Source: Prunus persica (lineage: Eukaryota; Streptophyta; Magnoliopsida; Rosales; Rosaceae). Taken from it: a DNA stretch of 64,000 bases. The notes below the pieces were generated by a model, which was not told where the DNA came from, ran no database searches, and saw only the letters and a program-made list of their open reading frames with translations. Made by a program: the position numbers and the translations under genes. The DNA lies in contig NC_034014.1 of the NCBI RefSeq assembly GCF_000346465.2, forward strand, positions 10,228,505 to 10,292,504, read 5' to 3'. How positions within the stretch are numbered: the first letter of the stretch is position 1; each line of letters begins with the position of its first letter. Positions 44,946 through 54,560 of this stretch are shown here, piece by piece.

Positions 44946-47642
44946 GTGGATGATTTTACCCGTTTTACATGGATCCATCTCTTAAATTTTAAATCAGACA
45001 CACAAGGGGTGATAAAATCTTTTTTCTCTTGGGCCAAAACCCAATTCAATCTTCATGTCAAAACCTTGCGTGCCGACAATGGGAGTGAATTTCTTTCCCT
45101 CCAACCTTTTTTTCGAGACACCGGTACCTCTTTCCAACACTCATGTCCATATACACCCCAACAAAATGGCATCGTCGAACGAAAACATCGCCATCTTTTA
45201 AATGTGGCTCGGGCACTCCGTTTTCAGGCCAATATTCCTTTACTTTTTTGGGGAGAAAGCTTACACACTGCATGTTATCTCATCAATCGCCTTCCAACAC
45301 CATTACTCCAACACCACTCTCCATATAAACTTTTACACCACAAAACTCCTGATTATTCATTTTTACGAGTTTTTGGTTGTCTGTGTTATGCTACCAATGT
45401 CCTTCCCAAACACAAGTTTGATGCACGGGCCCGTCGATGTGTTTTCTTTGGTTATCCCCTTGGTCAAAAGGGTTATTGCCTTTATGACCTCAGCACACAA
45501 ATTTTTTTTTCCTCTCGAGATGTGGTTTTTCACGAAAATATATTCCCTTTCTCTACCTCACCACCTGAACAACAAACTGACACTATTGTCCTACCCACTC
45601 CAGCCCATGACCCCTTATCCCAGACCCAGGAAAGCCCCACCTATTCTTCTTCTCCTCACTCTCTTCCCCATCCGGCCCATAGCCCTCAGCCCTTGGCCCA
45701 CGACCCACCCCTTACTTATTCACCCTCCCCATCTCTTATCCAACCCGTGCCCCCTATTCTCTCTGGTTCTTCTCCTTCATCACCGACGCCCACCCATGCA
45801 TCTTCACCATCCTTCGATGCCACGGCGTCACCCTCTCCGGCCCTTTCGTCCCTTCCACAACCTCTTCCTCCTTCTCTCACCGACGCCAATCCCATTTCTC
45901 CCGACCCACCTCTGCGCAAATCCACCCGATCTACCAAACCCCCTCCCCATTTCAAGGACTACCAAGCCCACCATGCCGCCCTGCTTGCTCCAGGAGTTCC
46001 TTCCCCCATCACGTCAGGTACTCGCTACCCCATCACTCGGTATGTCACTCATTCCAATTTTTCAGAACCTCATCGTTTTTTTGTCAACAATATCTCCCAA
46101 TTAGTTGAACCTAACACTTATGAGGAGGCACGTCACAACCCCCACTGGGTTGAGGCTATGAACTCCGAAATTGCAGCTCTGGAAGCGAACCACACTTGGT
46201 CGTTCGTTCCGTTACCGGCTGGCCATCGTCCGATTGGGTGCAAATGGGTTTTCAAACTCAAGTACAATTCTGATGGTACCCTGGAGAGATACAAAGCTCG
46301 CTTGGTCGCCAAAGGGTTCACCCAGCGTGAGGGAATCGATTATACTGAGACCTTTACTCCTGTTGCTAAACTTATCACTGTCCGTTGTCTCCTCACTGTT
46401 GCCTCTGTTCACAATTGGCCGCTTCATCAGATGGACGTGCACAACGCTTTCCTTCATGGCGACCTCCATGAAGAGGTCTACATGCTTCCACCGCCAGGTT
46501 ATCAACGACAGGGGGAGCACACTGTGTGTCGTCTCCACAAATCCTTATATGGTCTTAAACAGGCGTCTCGAAGTTGGTTTCGTAAGTTTTCCTCTGCTAT
46601 ACAAAATATTGGTTTTTCTCAATCCAGAGCAGATTATTCTATGTTTACACACAAACATGGTAAATCCTTTACTGTTATATTGTTGTACGTTGATGATATG
46701 ATAATTACTGGAAATGATGATGATGCCATACGAGATCTTAAACACTTCCTTGGCACTTGTTTCAAAATCAAAGATCTTGGACCTTTAAAGTATTTTCTTG
46801 GAGTTGAAATTGCACGGTCCAAATCTGGGATTTCTTTTTGTCAACGGAAGTATACACTGGATATTTTGGAAGATGCAGGTTTACTTGGTGCAAAGCCTAC
46901 AAAAATTCCTATGGAAGCCAATGTTGCACCCATGCCTACAGGGAGTGACCCTCTCAAGGATCCTACTTGCTATCGCAGACTTGTTGGCAGGTTAATCTAT
47001 CTCACAATAACAAGACCCGAAATCACATATGCGGTGAATACTCTAAGTCAGTTTATGCATGAACCCCGAATGCATCATTTTGAGACAGCACGTCGGCTCC
47101 TCCACTACCTCAAAGGAGCTCCTGGCCAAGGGTTATTATTCCCTTCACACGGGCCCCTCCACTTGACAGCTTACTGTGACGCGGATTGGGCACGATGTCC
47201 TTTTACACGGCGCTCAGTTACTGGATACTGTATATTCCTTGGCAAGTCACTCATATCATGGAAAAGCAAGAAGCAAGTCACTGTCTCAAGGTCATCTGCA
47301 GAAGCTGAGTACCGTTCTATGGCAGCCTCCACTTGTGAACTCACTTGGTTGCGATATCTCTTACGGGACTTACAAGTGGAACACAACCAGCCAGCCACCT
47401 TACTCTGTGACAACAAAGCAGCCCTCTACATTGCAGCCAACCCAGTGTATCATGAACGGACCAAGCACATTGAATTGGATTGCCATACCATTCGTGAGAG
47501 AATTCAAAATGGGGAGATCAAGACAGTTCATGTGCAAACCAAACATCAAGTTGCAGATATTTTCACTAAGCCGCTACCTGCCCCCTTGTTCCAATCCCAT
47601 CTTGGCAAGTTGGGTGTAATTGATATTCACACTCCAACTTAA
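44946..47642 (+). CDS. Copia integrase, reverse transcriptase and RNase H, open
   Basis: An uninterrupted frame of 898 codons, read from VDDFTRFTW (the true polyprotein starts far upstream; no ATG is used here). Integrase core: RADNGSEF (about residue 40) and YTPQQNGIVERKH; the chain then passes a long Pro/Ser linker (residues 200-340). RT: WVFKLKYNSDG, ERYKARLVAKG, YVDD at 46686-46697 (residue 581). RNase H: AYCDADWARC, SRSSAEAEYRSMA, LLCDNKAALYIA. It ends at TAA 47640-47642, two codons before the polypurine tract. A frameshift between 44700 and 44946 separates it from gag-protease, so the full polyprotein cannot be made as read. Confidence 0.9.
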   Translation: MDDFTRFTWIHLLNFKSDTQGVIKSFFSWAKTQFNLHVKTLRADNGSEFLSLQPFFRDTGTSFQHSCPYTPQQNGIVERKHRHLLNVARALRFQANIPLLFWGESLHTACYLINRLPTPLLQHHSPYKLLHHKTPDYSFLRVFGCLCYATNVLPKHKFDARARRCVFFGYPLGQKGYCLYDLSTQIFFSSRDVVFHENIFPFSTSPPEQQTDTIVLPTPAHDPLSQTQESPTYSSSPHSLPHPAHSPQPLAHDPPLTYSPSPSLIQPVPPILSGSSPSSPTPTHASSPSFDATASPSPALSSLPQPLPPSLTDANPISPDPPLRKSTRSTKPPPHFKDYQAHHAALLAPGVPSPITSGTRYPITRYVTHSNFSEPHRFFVNNISQLVEPNTYEEARHNPHWVEAMNSEIAALEANHTWSFVPLPAGHRPIGCKWVFKLKYNSDGTLERYKARLVAKGFTQREGIDYTETFTPVAKLITVRCLLTVASVHNWPLHQMDVHNAFLHGDLHEEVYMLPPPGYQRQGEHTVCRLHKSLYGLKQASRSWFRKFSSAIQNIGFSQSRADYSMFTHKHGKSFTVILLYVDDMIITGNDDDAIRDLKHFLGTCFKIKDLGPLKYFLGVEIARSKSGISFCQRKYTLDILEDAGLLGAKPTKIPMEANVAPMPTGSDPLKDPTCYRRLVGRLIYLTITRPEITYAVNTLSQFMHEPRMHHFETARRLLHYLKGAPGQGLLFPSHGPLHLTAYCDADWARCPFTRRSVTGYCIFLGKSLISWKSKKQVTVSRSSAEAEYRSMAASTCELTWLRYLLRDLQVEHNQPATLLCDNKAALYIAANPVYHERTKHIELDCHTIRERIQNGEIKTVHVQTKHQVADIFTKPLPAPLFQSHLGKLGVIDIHTPT

Positions 47643-47858
47643 GGGGGAGTGTTAAAGGAAAGAAATTGGTCAACTATTGTGATTACCTCAATCTTAGTAA
47701 TTAGCTAAGTTTACGGTCATTACAGTTACTGTGATTTACATACTTAGAATAGATTCCATGCTTACTTAGAATAGAACTTCCATTCTGTATAAATCTTGTA
47801 CATCATGATCTCAAGGAATCAATACAATATATACAGCTTTCTACATTCTTACAGAATG

Positions 47859-49760
47859 TGATGCCTTTCAAGGAGGACTAGGCGCTGTTCTTTCACAAAA
47901 TGACCACCCAATTGCCTTCCTTTCCGAACCTCTGTTAGGAAGAAATTTGGCACTCTCCGTCTACGAAAAAGAAATGATGTCTGTCATTTTTGCAATTCAA
48001 AAATGGAGCCCATACCTTCTTAGCCAACAATTCCGCATCATCACGGATCACCAGACCCTTCGCCACTTCTTGGATCAACGTATTACGACCCCGGTCCAAC
48101 AACGCTGGCTGCTCAAACTAATGGGTTACAACTTTGTGCTCCATTACCGACCTGGCTCCCAAAACTCCGATGCGGATGCTCTGTCACGACGCCATGAACT
48201 CCTTCCTCTCTTGGGCATTTTTACATATCTGGATACCATCAAGAAGGATTGTCATAAAGAACCCGATACACAGTTGTTTATCCAGCGCCTCTGCACCAAC
48301 ACCCCCCTCTACCTAAGGGATTTTCGTGGCACAATAACACCCTCTTCTACAAGGACAGGTTGTTTGTTCCTCCTATCAATGATTGGCGCTCCAAAATCCT
48401 CCAAGAATTCCATGCCTTCCCCGCAGCTGGCCATTCCGGTTACCTCCGCACTCTTAAACGCGTTCAACATAACTTTATGTGGCCCGGTTTACGCTTTGAT
48501 GTCAAAGCATTATCACCACCTGCGATACTTGCCAACGCCAACACTACGAAGCCATCCACCCTCCCGGTCTATTGCAGCCTCTTCCAATTCCAGCCGCTTC
48601 TTGGCAATCTATCAGTACGGACTTCATAGAGGGTCTCCCTCATTCCAAAGGAAAATCAGTGATCATGGTAGTGGTTGATCGTTTAACCAAATACGCCCAC
48701 TTCACAGTCTTGGCACATCCATTCTCTGCCAAAAACATTGCAGCTGTCTTTATCCAAGAGGTCTTCAAACTACGCGGCCTGCCCCAATCCATCATCAGTG
48801 ATTGGGATCTTATCTTTTTTAGTAACTTCTGGGAATCTTTCTTTTAGTTGCAGGGAACCAAACTCTGCCACTCATCAGCGTACCATCCTCGGTCAAATGG
48901 CCAAACTGAGGTCATCAATCACATTTTGGAACAATAGCTCCGTTGTACCATTGGCGACAAACCCACCTCTTGGACCACATGGCTCCCATGGGCCGAATTT
49001 GGGTATAATACCACTTACCAAGCCACCATCAAAATGAGTCCCTTCCAGGCTCTGTATGGCTACCCCTCACCTCCAGTTATCTCATACACCCCTGGTTCTA
49101 CAGCAGTCCATGCCGTTGACACAGCCCTCATTGATCGTGACCAGCTATTGAACACCCTCAAATCCAATATCCAAATGGCCCAAAATCGAATGAAGGTTTA
49201 TGCCGACAAACATCGTACCGAGCGCCACTTTAACGTCGATGATTATGTCTACCTTCGACTACAGTCATACCGCCAACACTCTGTCATTTTCCGCCAGAAC
49301 CACAAGCTCTCTTCTCGCTTCTATGGCCCCTACAAAATTGCAGCCCGTGTAGGCCAAGTGGCGTATCGCCTGGAGCTGCCAACCAACAGCAAAATACATC
49401 CTGTTTTTCACGTTTCATTGCTCAAACTCAAGCTTGGCACTACCAGCACTGCAAGCACTCAGCTTTCCCCCATGTATTCTTCGGGCGCACAAACTTGGGA
49501 ACCTGAAGCAATCTTAGAACGTGGCCTCTTCAACCACCGAAATGCCCCACTCACCAAATGGCTGATTAAATGGAAAGGATACCCAGCTAGTGACGCCACT
49601 TGGGAAGAAGCCCAATCCATTTTCTCACGTTTTCCTTCCAACCACGAGGACAGACCTGTTGCTAAGAGGGGAGGGGTTGATGAGGCCAGTCTCTACCCTA
49701 ACTACAGCCCAGCCAACTTCACCATTGTAATAAGAACTCTCTAGAATTCCCCACCTAGAA
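47859..49760 (+). pseudogene. Reina-like RNase H, integrase and chromodomain
   Basis: Resumes after the Copia. RNase H: FQGGLGAVLSQNDHPIAFLS, YEKEMMSVIFAIQKW, PGSQNSDADALSRR. Integrase: GHSGYLRTLKRVQHNFMWPG in the zinc-binding part, then core STDFIEGLPHSKGKS, followed by a TAG at 48846-48848 (expected Lys) and frameshifts. The last frame (49034-49744) ends with a chromodomain, WEPEAILERGLFNHRN ... KWLIKWKGYP ... TWEEAQSIFSRFP, a module that in chromoviruses can target chromatin. It ends near 49744, overlapping the 3' LTR start. Confidence 0.9.
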
Positions 49761-49964
49761 GGAATACCCCAGAATACTAGGTATATCCGTTAGATAGCTA
49801 GCAACGTGGCACTATTCCTATTCTTGTCCTTATCTGATATCATTATGTATTAAAGGACTAGAGGTCCCAGACTATAGCAGGGAAGAATATACAATTTACT
49901 CATTTACGCCCTTTTCAACTTCTGTCCTTTTCCTTTTACGTGTCACACCTCCTGTGCTCCATCA
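49678..49964 (+). repeat. Reina-like 3' LTR, 287 bp
   Basis: TGATGAGGCC ... TCCATCA, followed by TTCTT. It lacks the 12-bp duplication of the 5' LTR. Confidence 0.93.
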
Positions 49965-49969
49965 TTCTT

Positions 49970-50518
49970 TTGAACGTGTTCGTTTGTAAGCATCCCACTT
50001 CTTTTTATACATTTTTTAAGAACAAAAAGCACCCAGATCCAAACTTGGTTTGTAGAAAAAGATCACAGCAAAAAAGAAGAAACCTATAAAAGATAAAGAA
50101 AGACGATGCATGGAAATTATGAGGGCAAACTTGTGGCAATGGATAACAATTAGAATGCTAGATTTTAATCAAATTTGACAGAAGTTCTAAGCTCTCCTCT
50201 CTAACATTTCACCTTAATTATAAAGACAAGACGATACTATATGGCCAGTGGCTTCCCCACTGAGAGGCAAGAGACACAGAGGGTCGACCAAAGCTTATTA
50301 TAATTGACTGGAAACTTGTATGAAGCTTCCTCAGTTTCTAGAAGAAGACAAGCAACCGAAAAGAAATGTGGACTAGGAATAGTTCAAAAGTAGAAGTGAT
50401 TATGTGAAACAATCAAATTGAGAAATTTTATCGTGTGTATTCTTTTGTCTTTTCTTTTTTGGGTTGTTAGATCTACGTCCAAAACGATTAATTGTCATTG
50501 TAGTTCACGCATTGTTGG
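49970..50518. other. Intergenic; no gene seen
   Basis: Ordinary AT-rich sequence between the Reina-like element and the hAT-type element. It continues the flank interrupted at 39675. Confidence 0.6.
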
Positions 50519-50969
50519 TTTTAGATTAGGCCTCATCATTTGGCCTGCGGGCTCATGGATCTATGGGGGCCCGCCTGGCCCATAGAGAAATAGCCTGCCC
50601 AAGCTCGTTATGTACTTTTGGATGGCCCGGCCCGCATTGGGCTGGGCTAGGCTTGGGCTTGGGTGTTTGAAGCCCAGCCCGGTTAAGCCCAATAAAATCC
50701 GGCCCGACCTGCCCACAAAAGCCCAGCCCGTTAGGCCCGTATACATATATAATTATGTATAAATAAAAGTTTAGGATTAGAATTATATCACTTGAATCAC
50801 AAACCCCCCTCTTTCATTTTTGTGTTTTACTTGTTTGAAACGTTGTGTTTGTTTCCACTGATTTTTGCTCATTTTTGTATCTATTTTTTACATTTTGTCC
50901 TTGGAGTGTCCTTCATTTTTCTGTGTTGAATTCAACCATATAAAGAACACAAACGGTTGAAAAGTTATA

Positions 50970-53531
50970 TGTAACACCCCGACCCCAAACTTTCCCAAAT
51001 TTTACCCTTATTTAATTATTTAATTATTTAAGGGTATTTTAGTCATATTTTTAACCGGAGAGAGTTTGGGACCGCGACTTGTATTTTTGGATAGGTCGTA
51101 CTGAGACGAGTTCATAGACACGTAGTGGGCTCGAATCGGAGTTGTAACGAGAGAGATATGGTCAAAAGAAGTCCAGTGGCACAATCGTAAATATTTTGAA
51201 ATAGGATTTTTTATAAAAATCTGGTTTTCTCTCTCTCTCCCTCTCTCTCTCCCGCGACTCCTCTCTCTCTCCCGTCGGTCTCTCCTCTCTCTCTCTTCGT
51301 AACTCCGGCCACCGGCCGCGGCTGCGGACGGGGCCGGTGTCAAAAGAACCGGCTTGACCTCGGCGTCACGACCCAGCCCATCCCCGCCATCGGCCGCCGC
51401 TCCAGCCGCCAGAAAATGGCGATTTTCGCCCGGATGTCGCCGGAACTTCATCGCCGTCGATCTCCCTCCTCCGGCCACCAAATCCGTCGACCCAGGTATG
51501 GATTTTGAAGCTCTCGAGCTGCTCTAGCTGATGGTTGGGTAGGATTAGATCGATTCTTAGCGTAGGCAACTCAATTTTCGAATTGAAAATCGGCCGAAAC
51601 TTCGGCCGCCGTGATCGGGCATTTCCGGTCACTTTTTGGGGTAGGTTCAAGAACAAAAGTGACTCCAAATGAGGTGTTTTACCTAGGATAGGAGTTTGGA
51701 GTCTTGGTTCCGAGATTTTTCGACGAACCATAATCGCTTTGGACACCCGATCTGCCCGCGCGTGTGGCAGCGCGTGGGCGAGGGTGGTGGAGTGACTCTG
51801 GGAAGTTTTGAGATCTTCGTGCCGTCACGAGTGCGTAGGATTTCACGGATCTCAATTCGGACGTCGTTTGACTATCGAACGGATAATCGCATATTATGCG
51901 TTATCCGGGTTCGATAGGTTGGGACCGTCGGATGGTCCCAAATTTAATATATGTTAATCTAGGTAATTCTAGGATGGTGTAGGAATTCACGGATCGTGAA
52001 TCGGAGCCCCGGATGTTCCGAATAATAATTTTAAGTTTATATTATATATTAACGGTCGGATCGTGCGATCGTGAGAAATCCGACCGTCCGATCTGAACCA
52101 AACTTGCAGGACAAGTGTCCTATACCTGGTAGAACCCATAGGGACTTCCGGATCGGAAATTGGAGGTCGTGGGTTTTGCAGGTCCGGTTGACCAGGGTTA
52201 GAGTAGTTTGACCCTTGGTTGACCGTGAGTCTCCCAGAGTAATCTCACATTTCTAGGGGGGATTATCGGGTGCTAGATGATTGTGGAGGGTTACACAATA
52301 TTAGAATTATTTATATAAATTATGTGGTTGTACAAGGGTACAACAGAGTCTAGAATGTCAGTTGGAGTGCTATACGCACTACTCTAGGTACCTCCTCGGA
52401 CTTTGGAATTACTACAAGTACCACCAAGTGAAAGTTAGGTCCCGCGTGGCGTAGGTTATCCGGCGTTGGGACATGCCCCATACGTGGCGTTGGTTGTACC
52501 GGCGTATGGGGAGTTATGTGATATGATGTGCAGGTCTCACGTGGCGTAGGTTATCCGGCGTTGAGACAGACCCCATACGTGGCGTTGGTTGTACCGGCGT
52601 ATGGGGAGATATAATGATAGTATGGCATGGTCGCACGTGGCGTAGGTTATCCGGCGTGTCGACAGACCCCATACGTGGCGTTGGTTGTACCGGCGTATGG
52701 GGAGCTTTGTGATATAATATTGAGGTCCCGCGTGGCGTAGGTTATCCGGCGTTGGGACAGGCCCCATACGTGGCGTTGGTTGTACCGGCGTATGGGGAGA
52801 TATAATGATAGTATGGCATGGTCGCACGTGGCGTAGGTTATCCGGCGTGTCGACAGACCCCATACGTGGCGTTGGTTGTACCGGCGTATGGGGAGCTTTG
52901 TGATATAATATTGAGGTCCCGCGTGGCGTAGGTTATCCGGCGTTGGGACAGGCCCCATACGTGGCGTTGGTTGTACCGGCGTATGGGGAGATATTATGAT
53001 AGTATGGCATGGTCGCACGTGGCGTAGGTTATCCGGCGTGTTGACAGGCCCCATACGTGGCGTCGGTTGTACCGGCGTATGGGGAGATTATATGAAATAC
53101 AAAGAAATGAAATAAGGTATCGCCCAAGTGTGGAATTGGGTTTTATGGAAGAACTACGTGTGGCTTGATCCCTCAAGGAGGGTACGTAGGCAGCCTGAGG
53201 TTATTAGGTGTAGCCGCAGACTAAATATTAGTCATAAATTATAATTGAATTGTTTGGTAGTCGTTTGAGAATTTTTGGAAGGCCGAAGGCCATTTATGAG
53301 AATTTGCATGAGATTATATTGTGCATGCTGCCCGTTGGTGATATTAAATGCGTTTTCATGCAGGTATAAATTTTGGGAAACGTCCAATTTATAGGGGAGA
53401 TTCTACCGAAATTTCGGCAGGATTTCGGCAGGAAGTCTCGGTTTCAGTGAGTGGGCCTGACATCGGGGTGATGTCAGGAATTCCAAAGGGTTCGTCTCGA
53501 ATTTTGAGAAAATTCGGGGCGGGTCCTTAAA
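50970..53531. mobile_element. Solo LTR, copy 2, 2.56 kb
   Basis: Starts TGTAACACCCCGACCCC and ends CGGGTCCTTAAA, with the 5-bp repeat TTATA at 50965-50969 and 53532-53536. It is collinear with 511-3040 over its length. The final CA of copy 1 is AA here. Distinct target duplications show that the two copies are independent insertions, not the two LTRs of one element. No ORFs with retroviral domains. Confidence 0.87.
52440..53090. repeat. Minisatellite in solo LTR copy 2, seven units
   Basis: Same ~96-bp unit as at 2050-2612. Segments 52606-52796 and 52797-52987 look identical by eye: a 191-bp dimer of two unit types, duplicated in tandem. Proline-rich minus-strand frames over it are by-products of the repeat. 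Confidence 0.92.
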
Positions 53532-54560
53532 TTATAGTTCAAAAACTGGACAGATGTCGAAACTGAAAAATAGAGGAAGTTCATAATTCGTTTATGTCTA
53601 AAATGTGAGAAACTGGTGATACAATGGCGATACAGTGGTGATAAAGGGGTGATAGAAATGGCTGTTTGTGTTTATTTTTAGTTTTTTATTTTTTTTCATT
53701 TCATTTACTTTCTTTACTCATTCCTAGTTTATAATTAGATGATTAGCACATTAATTTGTGTCAATTATTAATACAACAATTATATAAATCAAGAATAAGA
53801 CGAACAACATATCATATCACCAAACATAATCATACCACCAAATATAATCATGCTTTTCTTGAACCCGTCACCAAGCATTTGCATATTTATTCATACTATC
53901 CTTTAAAAAAATATATATTTATTTATTTTTTTGATACTTGTTATTTTTTAAAATTATTTCTTAAAACATGTTACGGTCTAATTATGATGTTGTTGAGTGC
54001 CACTTTTTGAATGGCATATTGTTTCTTTCTCCTCTTCTTCTTCTTCTTTTTGAATGAAATAGGCCCGGCCCGGCCCGATGGGCTTTCTCAAGCCTGGCCC
54101 ATGAGTTGGGCTTGGGATTTGAATTTTCTTAAAAAACCCAGCCCGGCCCGGCCCGTTGACGAGCCCTATTTTAGATGTAGGTCCTTTGATGTTCATTAAT
54201 TTTTTTGTGGTGTCAATTTTAACCTTTGAAGGTAAATAAGGAAAACACATTGAAAATCTAAATTTAATACATTATTCCCTTGTAATTGAATTTCAGAATT
54301 TAAATTTTGCATTATTTCCTTGATAATATTTACCTAATATATGGATAAAATACAATTTAATCAAAGAAAGTAAAGACTCACATATTATAACAATTGATCA
54401 TGTAAGCATCCACATGAAATTATGTAACTATGCTTCAGGTAGTATGTGGATCTCATTAATACAACCAACAATAAAAAACGCCATAATAAAAGCAAAACAA
54501 AGACATGGGAAAATGGAGAAAGAAAAAGAGCTAATGTTATATGCATAATGCAACTTCTTA

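Larger units (their letters stand above)
42882..47853 (+). mobile_element. Copia LTR retrotransposon nested in the Reina-like element
   Basis: LTRs of 204 bp at 42882-43085 and 47650-47853 (TGTTAAAGG ... TCTTACA), target duplication GAATG (42877-42881 and 47854-47858), primer-binding site TGGTATCAGAGCACC at 43086, polypurine tract AAGGGGGAG at 47641-47649. Gag, protease, integrase, RT and RNase H follow in Copia order. The LTRs differ at two sites by eye (about 1%). Removing the element restores the reading of the host RNase H segment across the junction, so both position and orientation are certain. The short LTRs and gag resemble the Ale-type group, but the lineage is uncertain. Confidence 0.96.
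39676..49964 (+). mobile_element. Chromodomain Ty3/Gypsy element (Reina-like), split by a Copia
   Basis: LTRs at 39676-39974 and 49678-49964 with target duplication TTCTT (39671-39675, 49965-49969). Primer-binding site TGGTATCAGAGCC at 39978 (initiator tRNA-Met type); polypurine tract AAGAGGGGAGGGG at 49664-49676. Removing the nested Copia (42882-47853 plus 5 bp) leaves about 5.3 kb, the usual size for Reina-type chromoviruses. Short LTRs and a C-terminal chromodomain agree. The LTRs differ at about 11 sites plus a 12-bp indel, so it is the oldest of the three full-length elements here. Confidence 0.94.
50527..54168. mobile_element. hAT-type element (about 1.08 kb) split by a solo LTR
   Basis: Flanked by 8-bp TTTTAGAT (50519-50526 and 54169-54176). 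The left end TAGGCCTCATCATTTGGCC pairs imperfectly with the complement of the right end, TAGGGCTCGTCAACGGGCC. Subterminal stretches at both ends are dense in GGCCCGGCCC-type motifs (50541-50745, 54060-54165), common in plant hAT elements. No transposase frame survives. The solo LTR at 50970-53531 lies inside it. Confidence 0.85.

Noticed and set aside
511..53531. The two 2.5-kb blocks as the LTRs of one 53-kb element
   Set aside because: Each has its own 5-bp duplication (CTTCT and TTATA), and host genes lie between them.
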